From contig NZ_CP144124.1 in assembly GCF_036429475.1 (NCBI RefSeq), forward strand, positions 1-64,000: DNA of 64,000 nucleotides. The letters are read 5' to 3'. Positions 63,718-64,000 of the stretch are shown one piece after another. Under the pieces are notes generated by a model, which was given only the letters and a program-made list of their open reading frames with translations, did not search any database and was not told the origin of the DNA. The DNA is from Halalkalicoccus sp. CGA53. Lineage in GTDB: Archaea; Halobacteriota; Halobacteria; Halobacteriales; Halalkalicoccaceae. The translations under genes were made by a program, and so were the position numbers. Every line of letters begins with the position of its first letter. Position 1 is the first letter of the stretch.

Positions 63718-64000
63718 CTAATCGGCCGTCAGTTCCTCTTGTTCACCGTCGCTACGGTCGTGTTTGGTTTCCGGTCGAGGCATTTGCTCGAGTTCACGCA
63801 TCTCGGTGTCCTTTACCACCCGTGAGTACTGGCGCTTCCAGGGCTCTCGAGGGAACAGTCCGTTGTCCTCGAAGAGAGCACGAGCGCGGTCAGTTAGTTG
63901 GTAGAACTTGTACGGATAGCCTCGGGTGCGCTCACCGACAGGGATGACCAACTCATCGACAACACCGACGTCTTTGAGAACGCTCAGATGGCCCCTGATC
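63718..64000 (-). CDS. winged-helix regulator, partial at right edge
   Basis: The frame runs to the window edge: IRGHLSVLKDVGVVDELVIP, VGERTRGYPYKFYQLTDRAR, ALFEDNGLFPREPWKRQYSR then a charged tail. This is the wing and C-terminal part of a haloarchaeal ArsR-like regulator family. The N-terminal HTH lies outside. No defect is seen in the part present. Confidence 0.75.
   Translation of the reverse strand, partial: IRGHLSVLKDVGVVDELVIPVGERTRGYPYKFYQLTDRARALFEDNGLFPREPWKRQYSRVVKDTEMRELEQMPRPETKHDRSDGEQEELTAD

Noticed and set aside
1-64000. tRNA or rRNA genes
   Set aside because: No cloverleaf-like or rRNA-like stretch was noticed on either strand; a covariance-model scan was not possible.

Overview
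The window is haloarchaeal (class Halobacteria). Most intact genes encode acidic, Asp/Glu-rich proteins. Secreted binding proteins carry a twin-arginine signal followed by a lipobox Cys. Many genes have a TATA-like box 25-31 bases before the start codon and little or no leader. The families present (HTH_10/Bat regulators, an XPB-Bax1 pair, SRAP next to a RecA-like gene, ISH-type transposases) are typical of the group. The DNA looks like an accessory region, either a megaplasmid or a chromosomal plasticity zone: many genes are broken and there are remnants of at least seven insertion sequences. No rRNA, tRNA or CRISPR array was seen.

Layout. 0-4.2 kb: IS remnants plus one complete IS5-type element with a perfect 8-bp target duplication, around an AT-rich oligogalacturonate-lyase-like gene. 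4.5-10.9 kb: an AT-rich Opp/Dpp-type ABC importer (divergent binding protein, two permeases, two ATPases). With the lyase this suggests uptake and cleavage of pectin oligomers. 11.7-14.4 kb: three decayed IS4-type transposases. 14.5-18.3 kb: SCP2-like protein, alpha/beta hydrolase, zinc alcohol dehydrogenase and a frameshifted MFS transporter with two TTCCG/CGGAA palindromes at its promoter. 18.8-20.8 kb: 17 short repeats in five groups with exact 13-bp spacing, directly before a ParA-type ATPase and a small partner gene; a probable partition locus. 21-25.3 kb: plasmid-type hypothetical genes, broken SprT-like and SWIM genes, a TauE exporter. 25.9-26.9 kb: a methyltransferase enclosed by 28-bp inverted repeats. 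27-31.8 kb: small zinc-binding and HTH genes, repeats, hairpins and a broken integrase; probably a decayed provirus or integrative plasmid.

31.9-35.5 kb: glycerophosphodiesterase, then XPB helicase with Bax1 nuclease. 36.9-39.2 kb: SRAP, RecA-like ATPase, an 86-residue gene and a chimeric ORF joining the start of a family-B DNA polymerase to a HerA-type ATPase; this looks like a deleted DNA-damage cassette. 39.2-43.4 kb: nitronate monooxygenase, hypotheticals and a divergent ArsR-like regulator. 43.8-50.1 kb: three partial copies of the 5' part of one Eco57I-like restriction-modification gene, around a DrrAB exporter, a Bat-like regulator and an Asp-box beta-propeller. 50.1-52.4 kb: a possible TumE-type toxin/HTH pair and a RecB-type nuclease lacking its motor.

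52.5-63.7 kb: a catabolic cluster with an M20 N-carbamoylase/allantoate-amidohydrolase-like enzyme, a full LIV-type ABC importer and two amidases, plus a fragment of a second M20 enzyme. It probably imports and hydrolyses a small amide or ureide. The window ends inside a winged-helix regulator. Assignments come from reading motifs only; no database search was run.
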